Notes: generated from the letters alone by a model not told the origin. DNA of 64,000 nt from an uncultured Lachnospiraceae bacterium (GCA_910586205.1 CAJUGD010000010.1:1-64000), one strand, 5' to 3'. Positions 1 to 7,537 are shown, counted from the stretch's first letter. Translations and numbers: made by a program.

Positions 1-10
1 AAACCGGTCC

Positions 11-106
11 TCATTGATATTTTAAATCGTTTTCTCCGCGGATCGTCTGCGTGGTCTCCATATCATTACATTCCGTGACACACATTTCCTCGCCAAGCAT
101 CGCCAT
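11..106 (-). pseudogene. Third, decayed copy of the Rpn C-terminal segment
   Basis: A 31-codon reading frame starts with ATG sharing one base with the TGA of the preceding tail copy (TGATG) and ends at a TGA. Its first part (MAMLGEEMCVTECND) matches the start of the tail copy at 106-372 (EEMCITEYNEAET), but the GREEG repeats and the helical end are missing. After the homologous part the sequence resembles the 5' leader of the Rpn gene: bases 1-25 align with about 1288-1314 (AAAYCGGTCCT followed by ATTGATATTTT). The simplest reading is a tail copy joined by recombination to the leader of another rpn gene lying just outside the window. It is probably not a functional protein. Confidence 0.55.
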
Positions 107-372
107 CAGATTTTTTCTACCCACGTCAAAATCGTTTCAGGGGAAACCTCCAGGAACCTTGCTATTTTATCTATGGGTTCCCCATCCTTCCGCATATTAT
201 ATGCCGTCTTCATTGCTCGCTTCCGATCACCTTCCTCGCGACCCTCCTCGCGGCCTTCCTCGCGACCCTCCTTGCGACCCTCCTTGCGGCCTTCTTCACG
301 GCCTTCCTCACGAATCATCTGCATAGTCTCCGCTTCGTTATATTCCGTGATACACATTTCCTCTCCAAACAC
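106..372 (-). CDS. Stand-alone duplicate of the Rpn C-terminal domain (RpnS-like)
   Basis: An 88-residue protein made only of the tail of the adjacent Rpn nuclease: the MCITEYNEAETMQMIREEG segment, an expanded run of REEG/RKEG repeats (about six units, against two in the parent), then the end KTAYNMRKDGEPID...VEKI, nearly identical to the parent. The apparent start is GTG; an ATG overlapping the parent's TGA (382-380) is out of frame because of a 4-base difference from the third copy. In E. coli, Rpn genes make a short C-terminal product (RpnS) by internal initiation that blocks the full-length nuclease (Storz laboratory work). This duplicate could play that role, but it may also be a non-functional recombination product. 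Translation is not shown by the sequence. Confidence 0.5.
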   Translation of the reverse strand: MFGEEMCITEYNEAETMQMIREEGREEGRKEGRKEGREEGREEGREEGDRKRAMKTAYNMRKDGEPIDKIARFLEVSPETILTWVEKI

Positions 373-381
373 CGCCCGCCA

Positions 382-1242
382 TCAGATTTTTTCTACCCAC
401 GTCAAAATCATTTCAGGAGAAACCTCCAGGAACCTTGCTATCTTATCTATGGGTTCCCCATCCTTCCGCATATTATATGCTGTCTTCATTGCTCGCTTCA
501 GATCACCTTCTTCGCGACCTTCCTCACGAATCATCTGCATAGTCTCCGCTTCGTTATATTCCGTGATACACATGTCTTTCACCTCCGCTCTGTGACCAAT
601 AAGAAACTCTCGGGTCTCGAAATCCTCCGGCACATCCAGAATTGCTCTGTCTACTGCCTCCTCGATCCCCATCGTCTGCTGGTTCTCCCGGATCCGTTCC
701 ACCAGCCATGAGTACTCCTTTAACGGCCTGCATGATGATAGCAGGCTTTTATTTTTCCCGTAATTAATGTTGAGCATACGGACACGCACCTCAATATCCG
801 CCTCTCGGATCTCCCCTCCCCGGGTAAACGCATCGCTCAGCTTCAGGATACAGTCATCCATTCCTTCTGTACCGTTATAAAACGCCACCAGCTTCGGCAC
901 CGGCAGCTCCACCAGCTTTTTCCCGTACACGTTGAGTTTTTTCTGTTGGATATATTTATCATACAGCTTTGCCGCGTACATCAGCTGCCTTACCGGCATG
1001 TTCGGATTATAGCTGCTCTGCTGCTCATAGACATTCATCACCTGGCAAAGCAGGAAGGAAACGTCATTCTTCATCCCCATGTACACCGCATCCTCCATAG
1101 TGGTGAATTCTATGCTGTCCGGGTCTGTATAGTGAGTGCTGTTCACCGCATTGTACAAACTCAGTGTCCACTCCTTCCTTCCCTTCTCTCCAAACAGAAA
1201 ACTGAACAGGCGGTCCTTGTGTTTCCGGTTGATTGTCGCCAT
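382..1242 (-). CDS. Rpn family PD-(D/E)XK nuclease (recombination-promoting nuclease / putative transposase)
   Basis: A 286-residue member of the Rpn/YhgA-like family. The N-terminal KHKDRLFSFLFGEK segment, the KNDVSFLL aspartate and the MNVYEQQSSYNPNMP motif form the PD-(D/E)XK core expected of these DNA endonucleases. A helical middle is followed by a C-terminal tail with two GREEG repeats and a helix-turn-helix-like end (IDKIARFLEVSPEMILTW). Family members in E. coli cut DNA, promote RecA-independent recombination and act in phage defence, restrained by an internal C-terminal product. AAAGGAG precedes the ATG at a long spacing (about 12 bases). Tail copies follow directly at 106-372 and 11-106. 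The common transposase label is misleading, as no mobile-element ends are seen. Confidence 0.85.
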   Translation of the reverse strand: MATINRKHKDRLFSFLFGEKGRKEWTLSLYNAVNSTHYTDPDSIEFTTMEDAVYMGMKNDVSFLLCQVMNVYEQQSSYNPNMPVRQLMYAAKLYDKYIQQKKLNVYGKKLVELPVPKLVAFYNGTEGMDDCILKLSDAFTRGGEIREADIEVRVRMLNINYGKNKSLLSSCRPLKEYSWLVERIRENQQTMGIEEAVDRAILDVPEDFETREFLIGHRAEVKDMCITEYNEAETMQMIREEGREEGDLKRAMKTAYNMRKDGEPIDKIARFLEVSPEMILTWVEKI

Positions 1243-1550
1243 TAAAAATGTCCGCTCCTTTCCTGCTTCTCCGGTCCATATGTATCAAATCGGTCCTTAT
1301 ATTGATATTTTATCAAAACAGCGCCGAAAAATTTTTTCATTGGAAAGTAAAAAATTTCACAGTTTCCATACAATTTCCTTATTTATTCTTTTTTACATAT
1401 CTTATAACCCATTGTTTCTTTATCCTTTATAAAATCCTTTTAATCTGCTGGCAATTAAATAGTACCTGCTTTTATATTCTCTTTTTTAAAAAACAAATTT
1501 AACATTATTATTAATTATACTATAAACATTCCTACTTTTCAATTGATCCA

Positions 1551-1890
1551 TTATTGAATGTTATGGGAATAATCGAACGGATGACAATCTTTCATTAAGG
1601 CAATCCATTTTTCTGCGTCTGCGGCGTGTTCCGACGTTGGCACGCTCCCCATAAGTTCGGGATATTTTGTCCCGAAGTCCGGCTCCTTGCGGTGCTTCCT
1701 CAGCCGGGGTATTCCTTTTCTGACAGTCTTTCGGTTTTCAAGGTGCTGCCCATCAATGAACTACCTTAAGTCTATCCCTAAATGACCGCCTATTCCATAT
1801 GTCCGAAAGGTGGGAAATCCAGCGAAAAAGCAGGCTGTTTCCACACTCTCAGAATTGTGGTATAATAACAAATAAAAGGCAATAAATAGA
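1551..1890 (-). pseudogene. Possible coding remnant, interrupted by one stop
   Basis: One minus-strand frame reads as ordinary-looking protein from about 1890 to the TAA at 1551, broken by a single TAG at 1761-1763. Before the stop it contains NSESVETACFFAGFPTF and RTYGIGGHLGIDLR; after it, DGQHLENRKTVRKGIPRLRK and ELMGSVPTSEHAADAEKWIA. No start codon with a ribosome binding site is seen. GC content is higher than in the AT-rich flanks. I do not recognise the family. It could be a gene fragment or a dispersed intergenic element that happens to be open. A 7-bp hairpin (TTCGGGA/TCCCGAA, 1656-1676) lies inside. The rest of the 1243-1912 gap is AT-rich Rpn leader sequence with nothing else recognisable. 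Confidence 0.3.
1838..1866 (+). promoter_or_regulatory. Sigma-A-like promoter with extended -10
   Basis: TTTCCA, 17 bases, then TATAAT preceded by TGG (extended -10). It faces the small plus-strand frame beginning with TTG at 1913. Confidence 0.45.
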
Positions 1891-1912
1891 AATTTGTCGG
1901 AGGAATAATCGC

Positions 1913-2104
1913 TTGTTTGACGTTTTTTTCAATGTTTTGAGAGAATACGCAGAGAATGCTTCGTATATTGAAAGATTGACAAAGAACACTATATTATTTC
2001 TGAGATACTCATTGGTAATAATAAAGGCACTTTTTTTGAACCTCAAGGCAACCATTTTTTTAATAGTCTCGTTTGAAATACAGAAAATGGCTGCTTTCAT
2101 CTGA
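1913..2104 (+). CDS. Small putative membrane protein, unrecognised
   Basis: A 63-residue frame starting with TTG, preceded by GGAGG about ten bases upstream and by a good promoter at 1838-1866. The N-terminal half is polar and helical (REYAENASYIERLTKN); the second half is hydrophobic (TILFLRYSLVII, ATIFLIVSF) and could form one or two membrane helices. The region is AT-rich and the opposite strand is also open (1849-2100), so coding is uncertain. It could be a fragment of a larger lost gene. Confidence 0.25.
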   Translation: MFDVFFNVLREYAENASYIERLTKNTILFLRYSLVIIKALFLNLKATIFLIVSFEIQKMAAFI

Positions 2105-2137
2105 AATCCTCTTTAGATACAGAAAATTAAACTCTGT

Positions 2138-2671
2138 TTATGTACAGCTAATGTCCTCTTTCTTAATTATATAAACACACACACTTCTGCAATGCCCCTC
2201 CTGGCCCGTCCTGCCCTTTTGGAGCCCATTCTGCCTGAAACCACATTTTTCAAACAGCCTTCGGGACGCTGTGTTGGATTCCAGGATATGAGAACAAATA
2301 CTGTTAAGTCCCAACTCTCTGAATCCATAGGAAACCAGAATATTGACCGCATCCTGTCCATACCCCATGCCTCGGACGGATTTTCCGAGCTTAATGGAAA
2401 GCTCTGCGATCCCATTTTGAGGATCCACATGAGAAAGCAGGATGATCCCTAAGCCGATTTCCGGATTTTCCTTATCTGCTATAATGCTGCGCAGGCTGTC
2501 GGCTGAATCTTCCCAAGAACAAGGCCATTGAATCTGAGGCTCATAAGAGGAAGGGGAAGAATAACCTCCCGTCACCCTTGTAATCTCCTGATCCTGAATC
2601 AAGCCAAGCAGCATCTCCTGATCCTGTTCCTCCATTGTCCGAAGGATCACTTTATTTCCCCTAATCTCCAT
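2138..2671 (-). CDS. GNAT family N-acetyltransferase
   Basis: A 177-residue GCN5-related acetyltransferase of the RimJ/RimL / aminoglycoside AAC(6')-like group. Visible features are the opening strand MEIRGNKVILRTMEEQD, the acetyl-CoA loop in KSVRGMGYGQDAVNILV (R/Q-x-x-G-x-G/A pattern), and the C-terminal SNTASRRLFEKCGF motif where N-x-x-A-x-x-x-Y/F-x-K-x-GF is expected. The ATG at 2671 was chosen over the longer frame because AGGAGGAG lies seven bases upstream. The substrate cannot be told; family members acetylate small molecules or protein N-termini. It stands alone between accessory regions. Confidence 0.85.
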   Translation of the reverse strand: MEIRGNKVILRTMEEQDQEMLLGLIQDQEITRVTGGYSSPSSYEPQIQWPCSWEDSADSLRSIIADKENPEIGLGIILLSHVDPQNGIAELSIKLGKSVRGMGYGQDAVNILVSYGFRELGLNSICSHILESNTASRRLFEKCGFRQNGLQKGRTGQEGHCRSVCVYIIKKEDISCT

Positions 2672-2822
2672 ACGCTCCTCCTCTGCCTGACATATAAACG
2701 GATCCAATAACCTGTCAATACACTCCGGGCCATACTGTCCCCATTTCTCTATCTTATCGATTGGTATCCTTTGTTGTCAAGCAGTACTTTTACAGCTTTC
2801 ACGATTTTTCGCAAAAACTGCT

Positions 2823-2850
2823 TTCAAACTTCCCAAATTCATCTTATAAT
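2823..2850 (+). promoter_or_regulatory. Promoter for the 5'-nucleotidase transcript
   Basis: TTCAAA, 16 bases, TATAAT. Transcription from here would give a leader of about 310 bases that includes the repeat-coding frame at 2889-3122. Confidence 0.55.
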
Positions 2851-2888
2851 AGAAAAATGTATTTAAGAAACTTATCTTAAGAATATGT

Positions 2889-3122
2889 TTGAAAAATGCT
2901 TTCTGTCAGATATATGTTCTGTTTTGTGGAAAAATCAGCCCGAATGAGCGAGGTATAGCGAACATCTTTGATTCAAATAAAAAAGACGCGGCTGGCTGCT
3001 TTAACCCGAATGAGAGAGACGAAACAGGCAACTTTGACCCAAATGCTAAAGACGAAGCAGGCTATTTTAATCAAGCAGAGACAAATATACCGCAAAGCGA
3101 GGCATACAAATGGCAGAAATAA
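2889..3122 (+). CDS. Leader frame with 11-codon repeats, unknown role
   Basis: A 77-codon frame starting with TTG whose middle is an 11-residue repeat: (SPNERGIANI), FDSNKKDAAGC, FNPNERDETGN, FDPNAKDEAGY, FNQAETN. The repeat is also visible at DNA level as an imperfect 33-base unit between about 2937 and 3080. It ends 45 bases before the 5'-nucleotidase start and lies on the same predicted transcript. No ribosome binding site is obvious before the TTG, so the repeat may matter as RNA or DNA rather than as protein. I do not recognise a family. Confidence 0.3.
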   Translation: MKNAFCQIYVLFCGKISPNERGIANIFDSNKKDAAGCFNPNERDETGNFDPNAKDEAGYFNQAETNIPQSEAYKWQK

Positions 3123-3166
3123 TTTTTCAGACACCAGCACACATGTACTGCGAAAGGAGAACAAAA

Positions 3167-4807
3167 ATGAAACGATTAAGGTCCTTTTTGATGTCAGCCG
3201 CTTTAGGAGCAGCCGCAGCCACCTTCGCCGCCATCCCGGTGCTTGCTGTGGATCAGGATATTGTGATCATTCACACCAATGATACACACTGCGGCATTGA
3301 AGATAATCTTGGCTATGAAGGCGTAGCTGCTTATGAAAAACAGGTAAAAGCCTCTACCCCCTATGTAACCCTGGTCGATGCCGGTGATGCCATTCAGGGT
3401 GCGCCTGTAGGCACTCTTACAGAAGGAGAGTCCATTATCCGTCTGATGAACCAGGCAGACTATGATTTTGCCATTCCTGGCAATCATGAGTTTGATTATG
3501 GCATGGATCGTCTCTTGGCACTTTCTGCCCGTTTGGACGGCGGCTATTATTCCTGCAATCTCATAAGCGGCCCGGCCAAAGAAACGGTTTTTGAGCCTTA
3601 TAAACTGATTGATTATGATGATGTAACCATTGCCTATGTGGGAGTCACAACACCAGAGAGCATCACCAAATCCACCCCCACTTACTTTCAGGACGGTTCC
3701 GGCAATTACATCTATGACCTGTGCGGCGATACCACTGGCCAGGCCCTATACAGCCAGATCCAAAAGACGGTTGACTCCGCCACAGCAGCAGGGGCTGATT
3801 ATGTCATTCTTGTTGCCCACCTTGGAAATGAGGGCGTAGAAAGCGTCTGGACATCCAAAAATGTCATTGCCCACACCAATGGCATCCATGCTGTTATTGA
3901 CGGGCACTCCCATGAAACCTATATGGAACGAGTTCCCAACAAAGACGGCGTTTTGATCCCCCTCTCACAGACCGGGACCAAATTTACCCATATCGGGAAA
4001 ATGACCATCACACCTTCCGGTGATATCACTATGGAAATGGTAGATTCTGTCTTAGGAGAGGACGGCCAGAAGGCAAAAGATCCTCAGATGGCTCAGGTCA
4101 TTACTGACGTAAAATCCCAGTATGAGGAATCCTTAAAAACAGTCCTTGGCCATACAAGTATTGAGCTGACTGCTGAGGATCCGGAAACTGGAAACCGGGC
4201 AGTGAGAAATTCTGAGACCAATTTAGGGGATTTCTGTGCAGATGCCTACAGAAACCTGTTGGGCGCAGAAATCGGCATTGTCAACGGCGGCGGCATACGG
4301 GCAGGGATTGAAGCGGGAGACATTACCTTTGAAGATGCCTTAAAGGTATATCCATTCGGAAATATGATCTGTATGGTAGAGATTTCAGGCCAGCAGCTAA
4401 AGGATGCACTGGAAATGGGCGCTCGCTATTATCCGGAAGAAAACGGAGGCTTTATTCATGTTTCCGGCATGAGTTATACCATTGACGCTTCTGTTCCTTC
4501 CAGCGTCCAGACAGACGAAAAGGGGAATTTTACAGGTGTTGCCGGGGCATACCGGGTAAAAGACATTTATGTGGGAGATGAGCCTCTTGATTTGGCCAGA
4601 ACCTATACCCTTGCCTCCCATAATTATTGGTTAAAATCCGGCGGCGACGGAATGAGTATGTTCCCCTCCTGCCCGCTCTTGAGAGATGAGGTCATGGTAG
4701 ATGTGGATACAATTACTGCTTATATCCAGGATTTTCTTGGGGGAACTGTGGGAAATGAATACTCCAACCCCCGGGGGCAGGGAAGAATCACCATCCAAAA
4801 TCCTTGA
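3167..4807 (+). CDS. Secreted 5'-nucleotidase / 2',3'-cyclic phosphodiesterase family protein
   Basis: 546 residues. An N-terminal signal peptide (about 1-27, cleavage likely after VLA) is followed by a calcineurin-like metallophosphatase domain with metal-binding motifs HTNDTH (36-41), DAGDAIQG (71-78), GNHEFDYG (105-112) and GHSHE, then the C-terminal 5'-nucleotidase domain with NLGDFCADA, NGGGIRAG and the substrate-stacking region ending SGGDGMSMF. These enzymes release nucleosides and phosphate from extracellular nucleotides. No LPXTG or C-terminal membrane anchor is seen, so it should be released or loosely wall-bound. The start at 3167 follows GAAAGGAGAACAAAA; the longer frame lacks a signal peptide at its end. 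It is apparently a single gene behind its own promoter. Confidence 0.93.
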   Translation: MKRLRSFLMSAALGAAAATFAAIPVLAVDQDIVIIHTNDTHCGIEDNLGYEGVAAYEKQVKASTPYVTLVDAGDAIQGAPVGTLTEGESIIRLMNQADYDFAIPGNHEFDYGMDRLLALSARLDGGYYSCNLISGPAKETVFEPYKLIDYDDVTIAYVGVTTPESITKSTPTYFQDGSGNYIYDLCGDTTGQALYSQIQKTVDSATAAGADYVILVAHLGNEGVESVWTSKNVIAHTNGIHAVIDGHSHETYMERVPNKDGVLIPLSQTGTKFTHIGKMTITPSGDITMEMVDSVLGEDGQKAKDPQMAQVITDVKSQYEESLKTVLGHTSIELTAEDPETGNRAVRNSETNLGDFCADAYRNLLGAEIGIVNGGGIRAGIEAGDITFEDALKVYPFGNMICMVEISGQQLKDALEMGARYYPEENGGFIHVSGMSYTIDASVPSSVQTDEKGNFTGVAGAYRVKDIYVGDEPLDLARTYTLASHNYWLKSGGDGMSMFPSCPLLRDEVMVDVDTITAYIQDFLGGTVGNEYSNPRGQGRITIQNP

Positions 4808-4928
4808 TCCCGCAAAAAACGATAACCATATTTGATGATTCCTTTGAAGATTTAGTAATGCAAAGCCAGGAGAAATGTCTTTTTGAAAAAGAGGTTTAAA
4901 AACAAATGAACATCTATCATTTTTACAC

Positions 4929-4956
4929 TTGACTATTTGTAAAATTTTGCTAAAAT
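4929..4956 (+). promoter_or_regulatory. Promoter for the chemoreceptor gene
   Basis: TTGACT, 16 bases, TAAAAT, about 95 bases before the ATG. The match is to the housekeeping sigma-A consensus; no sigma-28 (TAAA-N15-GCCGATAA) pattern was found. Confidence 0.6.
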
Positions 4957-5050
4957 AAAATTAAGAACGATTACTACTTTGTTTCGTGGTATCTAAAAAG
5001 AACCGCTCCAACTATAAACGTTCAAGTATGCATAAAGGGGAGTATTTAAA

Positions 5051-6829
5051 ATGAAGGAAAAAAAAGTCAAATCTATCCGCAAACAGATCTTATCCGGATA
5101 CAGCCGTGTCATATGGGTCATGTGCCTGCTGGTGATCATTTCTCTCATCTCATTAATGCAGGTAAACAAAGACTATCATGTGGTATCCAATAACCGGAAC
5201 AACCAGGCTGACACCCAGTCTGCTCTTGCCAAGCATTACGAATGGATGGAAATGTACAATGTAAGCCTTCAGAACGGAACAACCTTCAGCGGAAGCTTAG
5301 ATCCCAATACCTGTCTTCTGGGAAAATGGATGGCAGGCATTAAGGAGGAGGATCTTGCTGATTCCACTATCCGCGATACCTTAAACGCCATTCGTACTCC
5401 TCATGAAAAGATGCACATGCAGGCATCTTCTGTCCTTGAACTCTCTAAGACAGACAAAGAAGCCGCTTCCACACAGTTCACAGAGCAGATTAAGCCTTTG
5501 GCTCAGCAGGTTATCGCTGGTTTGGGCACGATTTCAAACCAATATCAAAATCTGGCAAACGATACCTCAGCTAAGCTGGATAAGCTGATTCTGGTTATGA
5601 TCCTTTTAAATATTATGAGCGCCTTTGTTGGATTCTTTATTGCGATCTTCTACGGCAACCGTTCTGCAAGGCAGATCTCCGGCCCTATTACTGCTGTGGC
5701 CGAGTGGTCAGAAAGACTATCCAATGGTGCGGATCAGATTGATTTTGACACCAGTATTTTAAACGGCAATGAGGACAATGAGATCGGATCCATGATTCAT
5801 TCGTTCCAGAGAATGGTGGAAAGCGTACAGGAGAATGTACAGGTAGTCAAACGTTTGGCAGAAGGAGATATGACTGTATTTGTCAATATCCGCTCCAAAG
5901 AGGACACACTGGGAAAACATTTGTACCATCTAGTACAGTCAAACGATTTTATGTTTGCCAAGATTATTAAAATCGCTATGTCCGTTGCCAATACATCTCA
6001 TCACATTGCCAATGCAAGCCAGCTTTTGGCTGACACTGCCTCAAAACAGGCAGCGGCAGTAAATGAGCTGAACGGATCCACAGAAGAAACCAGAACCCTT
6101 GTAGAACAAAATTCAAAAAATGTAGCTCATGCCACCCAGCTTTCTCAGTCTATGCGGCAGGATATGCAAGACAGCAATGCTAAGATGAAACTGTTGGTCA
6201 AGTCAGTAGATGAAATTAATCAGTCCTCTCTGAAGATTGCCAATGTAATCAAACTGATAGATGACATTGCTTTCCAAACGAATATTCTGGCTCTCAATGC
6301 TGCCGTGGAAGCAGCCCGCGCCGGAGAGGCTGGTAAGGGATTTGCCGTGGTTGCCGACGAGGTGCGTGTACTGGCTCTTAAGAGCGCAGAAGCTGCCAAT
6401 GAAAGTAAAGTTCTGATTGAAGCAACCATGAGTGCAAGCAAAGACGGAAGCCGGACCAGCGCAGAAGCCTTTAAGACTTTCGGAGATATTGTAAAGGATC
6501 TTGATCAGATTATTGAGACAGTTTCCCATATCTCCCATTCTTCCAAGAAACAGGATGATGCTATTTCACGCATCCATCAACAGGTTGAATTGATCAACGA
6601 GTCCATCACTGCTAACCTGTCTGTAAATGAAGAAGCCGCAGCGGCAAGCAGTGAGATGAGGGAAAATGCAAAGCTTCTTGAAAACGAGATGAACCGCTTT
6701 AACCTTCGTCAGAGAAAAATGGGTCGTGCTTACATCCCGCCGGAGAAAGAAAATGATGCAGAATTTATCCGGGAAGCAAATGAGAATTATCAGAAATCGC
6801 TTCAGAAAAGCAATGGCACAACCTTTTAA
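5051..6829 (+). CDS. Methyl-accepting chemotaxis protein with extracytoplasmic CZB zinc-binding domain
   Basis: 592 residues. One membrane helix at about 17-38, an extracytoplasmic sensor at about 40-175, a second helix at about 178-202, a HAMP-like linker, and a cytoplasmic signalling domain with the hairpin tip DIAFQTNILALNAAVEAAR. The sensor carries the chemoreceptor zinc-binding (CZB) pattern: His62, Cys88 in the C-L-L-G-K-W motif, and His118/His122 in PHEKMH. CZB domains bind zinc through three His and one Cys and are usually cytoplasmic and C-terminal to the signalling domain; here the domain lies between the two membrane helices, outside the cell. It may sense zinc or an oxidant such as hypochlorite. 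No other chemotaxis gene lies in the window. AAAGGGGAG precedes the ATG. Confidence 0.93.
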   Translation: MKEKKVKSIRKQILSGYSRVIWVMCLLVIISLISLMQVNKDYHVVSNNRNNQADTQSALAKHYEWMEMYNVSLQNGTTFSGSLDPNTCLLGKWMAGIKEEDLADSTIRDTLNAIRTPHEKMHMQASSVLELSKTDKEAASTQFTEQIKPLAQQVIAGLGTISNQYQNLANDTSAKLDKLILVMILLNIMSAFVGFFIAIFYGNRSARQISGPITAVAEWSERLSNGADQIDFDTSILNGNEDNEIGSMIHSFQRMVESVQENVQVVKRLAEGDMTVFVNIRSKEDTLGKHLYHLVQSNDFMFAKIIKIAMSVANTSHHIANASQLLADTASKQAAAVNELNGSTEETRTLVEQNSKNVAHATQLSQSMRQDMQDSNAKMKLLVKSVDEINQSSLKIANVIKLIDDIAFQTNILALNAAVEAARAGEAGKGFAVVADEVRVLALKSAEAANESKVLIEATMSASKDGSRTSAEAFKTFGDIVKDLDQIIETVSHISHSSKKQDDAISRIHQQVELINESITANLSVNEEAAAASSEMRENAKLLENEMNRFNLRQRKMGRAYIPPEKENDAEFIREANENYQKSLQKSNGTTF

Positions 6830-6861
6830 ACACAACATAAAACGCGCCTGCGGGTAGTGTT

Positions 6862-7157
6862 TCAGACTGTAGACAAACTGGTTCTGAAGCTACGCTTCGA
6901 ACCATGTTTGTCTCTTTTTTGGTTTATTAATTTAATGATCACTGAATATGCTACAAAACAAAGTCTATTCTTCCACTTCCAATTAGCTATTCTTTTTAAA
7001 TTCATGCAGCCAAACAAGAGGTTTCGCTCCATTTTTACTTTGGCTAACCCTCTGTATTGTGTATATCTCATGCCATGTTTTTCCTTGGCGTCTGCAAATA
7101 CCCGTTCGATTATTTCTTTTCGCTGTCGGAAAATAACTTCCTTGAGTTTTCCAACCT
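6862..7157 (-). pseudogene. C-terminal remnant of an IS1182-like DDE transposase
   Basis: The minus strand reads KEVIFRQRKEIIERVFADAK, then KHGMRYTQYRGLAKVKMERN and LFGCMNLKRIANWKWKN, ending at a TGA at 6862. This is the conserved C-terminal block (ERVFADAKEKHGMRYTQ) of the IS1182/IS5-superfamily transposases common in Clostridia, including the catalytic-glutamate region. Everything N-terminal is missing. Upstream it joins the antitoxin-like gene at about 7150-7160 in another frame, so it is an insertion-sequence end left after deletion. The C-terminus runs through the hairpin at 6872-6912. Confidence 0.8.
6872..6920 (+). terminator. Imperfect hairpin with T-run after the chemoreceptor gene
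   Basis: GACAAAC-GGTTC-GAAGC on the left pairs with GCTTC-GAACC-GTTTGTC on the right around a TAC loop, followed by TCTTTTTT on the plus strand. It can end the chemoreceptor transcript, 43 bases after its stop, although it also belongs to the end of the IS remnant. Confidence 0.6.
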
Positions 7158-7358
7158 TGCAAATGCTGCTAATTTATCACGTTCATTTGTACTTTTCGCT
7201 TTCTCTGGTGCAGAGATAATAAATGGTATCCTTCTTTCCCTTAGGGCAGTTCTGGTAAAGGACTCATAAAAGGTTTGTTTTGTCTGTCCCATGGCGTTCA
7301 GCATTTCGCTAAGTTCTTCGTATATTGTATCTTCCAATCGAATACTTATGGTTTTCAT
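7110..7358 (-). CDS. RelB/DinJ-type ribbon-helix-helix antitoxin, truncated and fused to IS sequence, no toxin
   Basis: 82 residues. The start, MKTISIRLEDTIYEELSEML, is a ribbon-helix-helix of the RelB/DinJ type (beta strand KTISIRL, then two helices). The natural C-terminal part of these antitoxins, which wraps the RelE/YafQ toxin, is not recognisable: the last ten residues (LFSDSEKK end) are read out of frame from transposase DNA. No toxin gene follows; the IS1182-like remnant occupies its place. AAAGGAG precedes the ATG, and a strong promoter with a dyad lies upstream, so it may still be expressed and bind DNA. It is probably a toxin-antitoxin pair broken by insertion and deletion. Confidence 0.75.
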   Translation of the reverse strand: MKTISIRLEDTIYEELSEMLNAMGQTKQTFYESFTRTALRERRIPFIISAPEKAKSTNERDKLAAFARLENSRKLFSDSEKK

Positions 7359-7386
7359 GTCAACCTACTCCTTTACATTTTCTTTT

Positions 7387-7415
7387 ATTATATTCAAAAA
7401 TGAATCATTTAGCAA
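7387..7415 (-). promoter_or_regulatory. Promoter and likely operator of the antitoxin gene
   Basis: On the minus strand, TTGCTA, 17 bases, TATAAT. An inverted repeat ATTCA-AAAA-TGAAT (7392-7405) overlaps the -10 and spacer, a usual place for autorepression by a ribbon-helix-helix antitoxin. A similar half-site (ATTCAAATGAT) follows near 7429. Confidence 0.6.
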
Positions 7416-7504
7416 GCAATCGTATTCAAATGATATGATTTATCACTCTTTTTAATCTTAATTTTGCGTGCTATTCTTATAAGCATTTGATTTTTTAGAA
7501 TTTA

Positions 7505-7537
7505 AGTAAAAACAGAGTCCTTTCATTGGACTCTGTT
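7505..7537 (-). terminator. Terminator of the citrate lyase operon
   Basis: A perfect 10-bp stem (AACAGAGTCC / GGACTCTGTT) with a 7-base loop. On the minus strand it is followed by TTTTTAC. It lies about 100 bases after the citF stop; nothing else is seen between 7538 and 7634. Confidence 0.8.

Noticed and set aside
173..595. Plus-strand frame rich in RPSSRPS repeats
   Set aside because: It is the antisense reading of the GREEG repeats of the Rpn tails.
382..1242. Calling the Rpn gene an insertion sequence
   Set aside because: No terminal inverted repeats or target duplication are visible; the family is a nuclease despite the transposase label.
1849..2100. Minus-strand 83-codon frame opposite the small membrane frame
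   Set aside because: No ribosome binding site or promoter; AT-rich region where both strands are open by chance.
4808..4902. Short plus-strand frame after the 5'-nucleotidase reading IFDDSFEDLVMQSQEK
   Set aside because: No start codon with a ribosome binding site and no recognisable family; too short to support.
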